Shown here one piece after another: positions 62,413 to 64,000 of a DNA stretch of 64,000 nt. The stretch spans positions 1,922,001-1,986,000 of the forward strand of contig JANTQA010000048.1 of assembly GCA_027625915.1 (NCBI GenBank), written 5' to 3'. Source of the DNA: Anaeramoeba flamelloides (taxonomy: Eukaryota; Metamonada; Anaeramoebidae). Within the stretch, counting starts at the first letter, position 1, and every line of letters starts with the position of its first letter. Made by a program: the position numbers and the translations under genes. The notes below the pieces were generated by a model. It did no database searches, had not been told where the DNA came from, and saw only the letters and a program-made list of their open reading frames with translations.

Positions 62413-62764
62413 CGAAGATGATGATGAAGAAGATGTCGGCGATGAGAATATAATAATAGAAGAAGAAATATATCCAGAAAAAGAAGGAAAAGAAACTGAA
62501 GAAAACGATCAAAATATTGATGAGAATAATGATAGCAGTTACAGTGATGATAACGAATATTCATCAGATGATATACAAGTGAATTCAAAAACAAAATCTA
62601 TTCCTGAAAATATAGAGAAAAAAAATGAAAATAAAAATGAAAATAATAAAACTGATAACAAAAAAATATTTATCTTAGCTGGTGTTGGTGCTGGTATTTT
62701 AGCTGGAATTGGCATTGCTTACTATTTCTATGACCGCAATAAAAAAAAAGAAGAAGAAAATTGA
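55676..62764 (+). CDS. CS-domain protein with Sel1-like repeats and C-terminal membrane anchor
   Basis: Three exons: 55676-56202, 58944-59167 and 62163-62764; introns of 2741 and 2995 bp; 450 residues. Both junctions fall inside Sel1 repeats and restore them (SAY/LIGISYQKGYG and IQL/GKMYIFGKGTE). Residues about 5-95 form a CS (p23/NudC-like) domain: YKFEDNEGYVSIKY, GKLFDKI and ESFWELEKKGTI, with a final W. Residues about 105-285 are four to five Sel1-like repeats (QLGSIYYFEEMG, MGEIYYKGGYGIEQDFKIAF, LGKMYIFGKGTERNFDQA). A long Asp/Glu-rich linker follows, then one membrane helix (about 419-440; ILAGVGAGILAGIGIAYYFY) with a Lys-rich end, as in tail-anchored proteins. A co-chaperone role at the ER or outer mitochondrial membrane is plausible by analogy with CS and SEL1L proteins, but this is inference. 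Confidence 0.83.
56203..58943 (+). other. 2.7 kb first intron of the CS-Sel1 gene
   Basis: Donor GTAAGT, acceptor CAAAG, phase 2. It contains an inverted pair of 9-base minisatellites (57796-58226). The rest is A/T-rich; the minus-strand frame at 56429-56659 has no domain. Confidence 0.78.
57796..58226. repeat. Inverted pair of AAATCACAG minisatellites
   Basis: Left array (57796-57843) of about five AAATCACAG units, right array (58176-58226) of about five complementary units, separated by about 330 bp. The transcript could form a long hairpin. Two units of the same 9-mer occur in repeat B copy 1 (about 3346-3367). Confidence 0.75.
59620..60150 (-). mobile_element. M element copy 3
   Basis: 531 bp between TA (59618-59619 and 60151-60152), inverted relative to copies 1 and 2. 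Both termini carry ATTCCAAAAATTTGGACA or its complement intact. Confidence 0.85.
60436..60834 (+). pseudogene. Possible decayed or alternative exon in the Sel1 intron
   Basis: A good pyrimidine-rich acceptor (CTTTTTAG, ending at 60435) precedes a frame that is in phase with exon 2 of the CS-Sel1 gene and reads GYRFSIISRARSDKLLEKIL before a TGA at 60495-60497. The same frame then stays open to about 60776, which is long for such A/T-rich DNA, though the A-rich strand makes stops rarer. Another frame (60460-60834) is open as well. I recognise no domain. It could be a truncating alternative 3' exon, or a remnant of another gene. Confidence 0.25.
61099..61668 (+). repeat. Dispersed repeat J, copy 2
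   Basis: Same-orientation match to 32361-32932, with a 30-A run (61505-61534) in the middle. The frame 60947-61180 runs into its start and ends RFLIVNSISLKG...INQT, so J may derive from the 3' end of a once-coding sequence. Confidence 0.65.
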
Positions 62765-62850
62765 AATATTGTTACAAGATCATAACCTATTTTAAAAATT
62801 CTTTTTATCAAACCAACACAATCAAAATCCACCCTACCCATGAATACAAG

Positions 62851-62898
<48 letters not shown>
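62851..62898. repeat. Compound (CA)n-(TA)n microsatellite
   Basis: CA units run directly into TA units shortly after the CS-Sel1 stop codon. Confidence 0.9.
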
Positions 62899-62900
<2 letters not shown>

Positions 62901-63321
62901 TGTTTCATATATACATATATAAATTCATACATACACACAAACAGAAACATATATTCTTGATAAAATGTATTTGATAACTTTCTTTAATTTTATAAAAAAT
63001 CATTTGGTATTTTTAAAATTAATTTTGTATTGAAATAAGGTTTAGTAATATATATAGTATCAATTTCCAGACCCTAATAAAATAAATATAGTTAAAAAAT
63101 TTGAATTTTGGAAAACTTTTTCTTTTTATTCATTTTTATTTTTTATTAAATTGTATCAATTTTTTCTTTTTCGATACACAGATGGAATAAAAAAACGCTC
63201 TTGTCAATAATACTTCAAATCCTCGCTACTGAGGAGAATTCAATTTGGTTCTATAATGATGATTTTAAAAATACTTGATGCAGAAATATCAAGAACCCAG
63301 GTATAACGAAACCACAATCAA

Positions 63322-63905
63322 AAACTCAGACTCACCTGAAATAATAAATTGAAAAAAATATATATTGTCCTTTAGTATTCAAAAACAACTAATAATTAAA
63401 TGTAATTCATGATTCACTTTTAAACAATTAGAAATATCTAAAAACCTGCTATTTTAAAGATTAACAAAAAATAAAATCAAAGATACAAAAAAAGTGAGTC
63501 AAAATTTGTGAAATGAGTATTATATATTTTTGAAACGCGAAATTTCATTTGTAAAGGTTTTGAAAGAAAGTTTTTTGAAAATAAATTATCTAAATTTTAA
63601 AAGACGTTACATGGTCTCATTTTTCTCAATTATCTTAATGTTTATTGAATATTTTTCTTAGATTTTTTTTTTCGACTGATCTTTAACAAAAAAAAAATGA
63701 AAAGAAAATGACTAAAAAATCAAAAAAAAAAGGAAAAAGAAAACAAAAAGAAATAGAAAAAGAAAAAAAAATTGAATAAAGCAAGACTAAAATTTAACAA
63801 AATTATAAAAAAGATTTTGATCTAACAAGTGCTATTTTTTGAGAAGAATATGCGATAAACGGGGGTATCACTTTCAATAATATTACAAAGTGGATCAAAA
63901 TTTTT
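63322..63905 (+). repeat. Dispersed repeat K, copy 3
   Basis: Closest to copy 1 (shared CTCAGACTCACCTGAAATAA-like start, TTTAGTATTCAA and the AAGATTTTGATCTAAC block). It ends with TATTACAAAGTGGATCAA, equivalent to the ends of the other copies. Confidence 0.62.
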
Positions 63906-64000
63906 GGTTATCATCTTATTTCAATAATTGTACCCATCAAAAAATGAAAAATTCAAAATTTGTCAATTTCATGAAGTGATTTTTAGGTATCAAAATATCC

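Larger units (their letters stand above)
62765..64000. other. Intergenic region at the right edge
   Basis: Contains a compound (CA)n(TA)n microsatellite (about 62851-62898) and repeat K copy 3 (63322-63905). No gene is seen before the window ends. Confidence 0.7.

Noticed and set aside
62253-62594. 113-codon minus-strand frame full of His and Leu
   Set aside because: It is the antisense of the Asp/Glu-rich linker of the CS-Sel1 protein.

Overview
The window is AT-rich eukaryotic nuclear DNA with ten recognisable protein-coding genes, long A/T-rich intergenic regions and spliceosomal introns (GT...AG). Many of the proteins carry Asn/Lys/Asp-rich low-complexity inserts. TAA and TGA both act as stops, so the code looks standard. 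A free-living amoeboid or amoeboflagellate protist fits this picture. The Asn-rich style and the BTB protein with a glutamine-amidotransferase-like tail make me think of Anaeramoeba-like lineages, but that is a low-confidence guess and dictyostelid-like or other protists are not excluded.

Layout. 1-7349 (+): 3' part of a PH-BEACH-WD40 gene ending in a FYVE-like zinc finger (WDFY3/ALFY type), split by a 3.25 kb intron. 11212-11965 (+): EMC7. 16934-23321 (+): casein kinase 2 beta, with a 5.4 kb last intron. 28676-29779 (-): membrane-anchored HSL/AADAC-type esterase. 33788-34666 (+): TRAPPC6/Trs33. 37442-40873 (+): WDR75/Utp17. 43895-44286 (+): ribosomal protein eS21. 45195-49327 (+): RAD51C-like recombinase. 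50747-54486 (-): BTB protein with a ThuA/GATase-like C-terminal domain. 55676-62764 (+): CS domain, Sel1-like repeats and a C-terminal membrane anchor. The genes are housekeeping functions (autophagy/trafficking scaffold, ER membrane insertion, kinase regulation, ribosome biogenesis and translation, DNA repair) with no operon-like or pathway clustering.

The rest is dominated by short non-autonomous DNA transposons and dispersed repeats. I name them by letter: L (CAGTCAG termini, about 195 bp, TA target), D (CAGTCGTTCC termini, about 400 bp, TA), C (about 475 bp, TA), M (about 530 bp, ATTCCAAAAATTTGGACA termini, TA), F (791 bp, about 140-bp inverted repeats, exact 9-bp target duplication, Mutator-like), G and H (GGGA-TAG termini next to TTAA), I (long palindrome carrying a nested L), and the dispersed repeats A, B, J and K. 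I recognised no intact transposase, reverse transcriptase or virus-like element. Introns fall into two sizes: 104-171 bp, and 1.8-5.4 kb. Nearly all the large ones hold one or more of these repeats, so transposon insertion probably explains the intron size here.

Limits: splice sites were chosen by eye from phase, GT/AG and protein-family continuity. All family assignments come from recognised motifs, not database searches. Repeat ends are approximate unless a target duplication is given.
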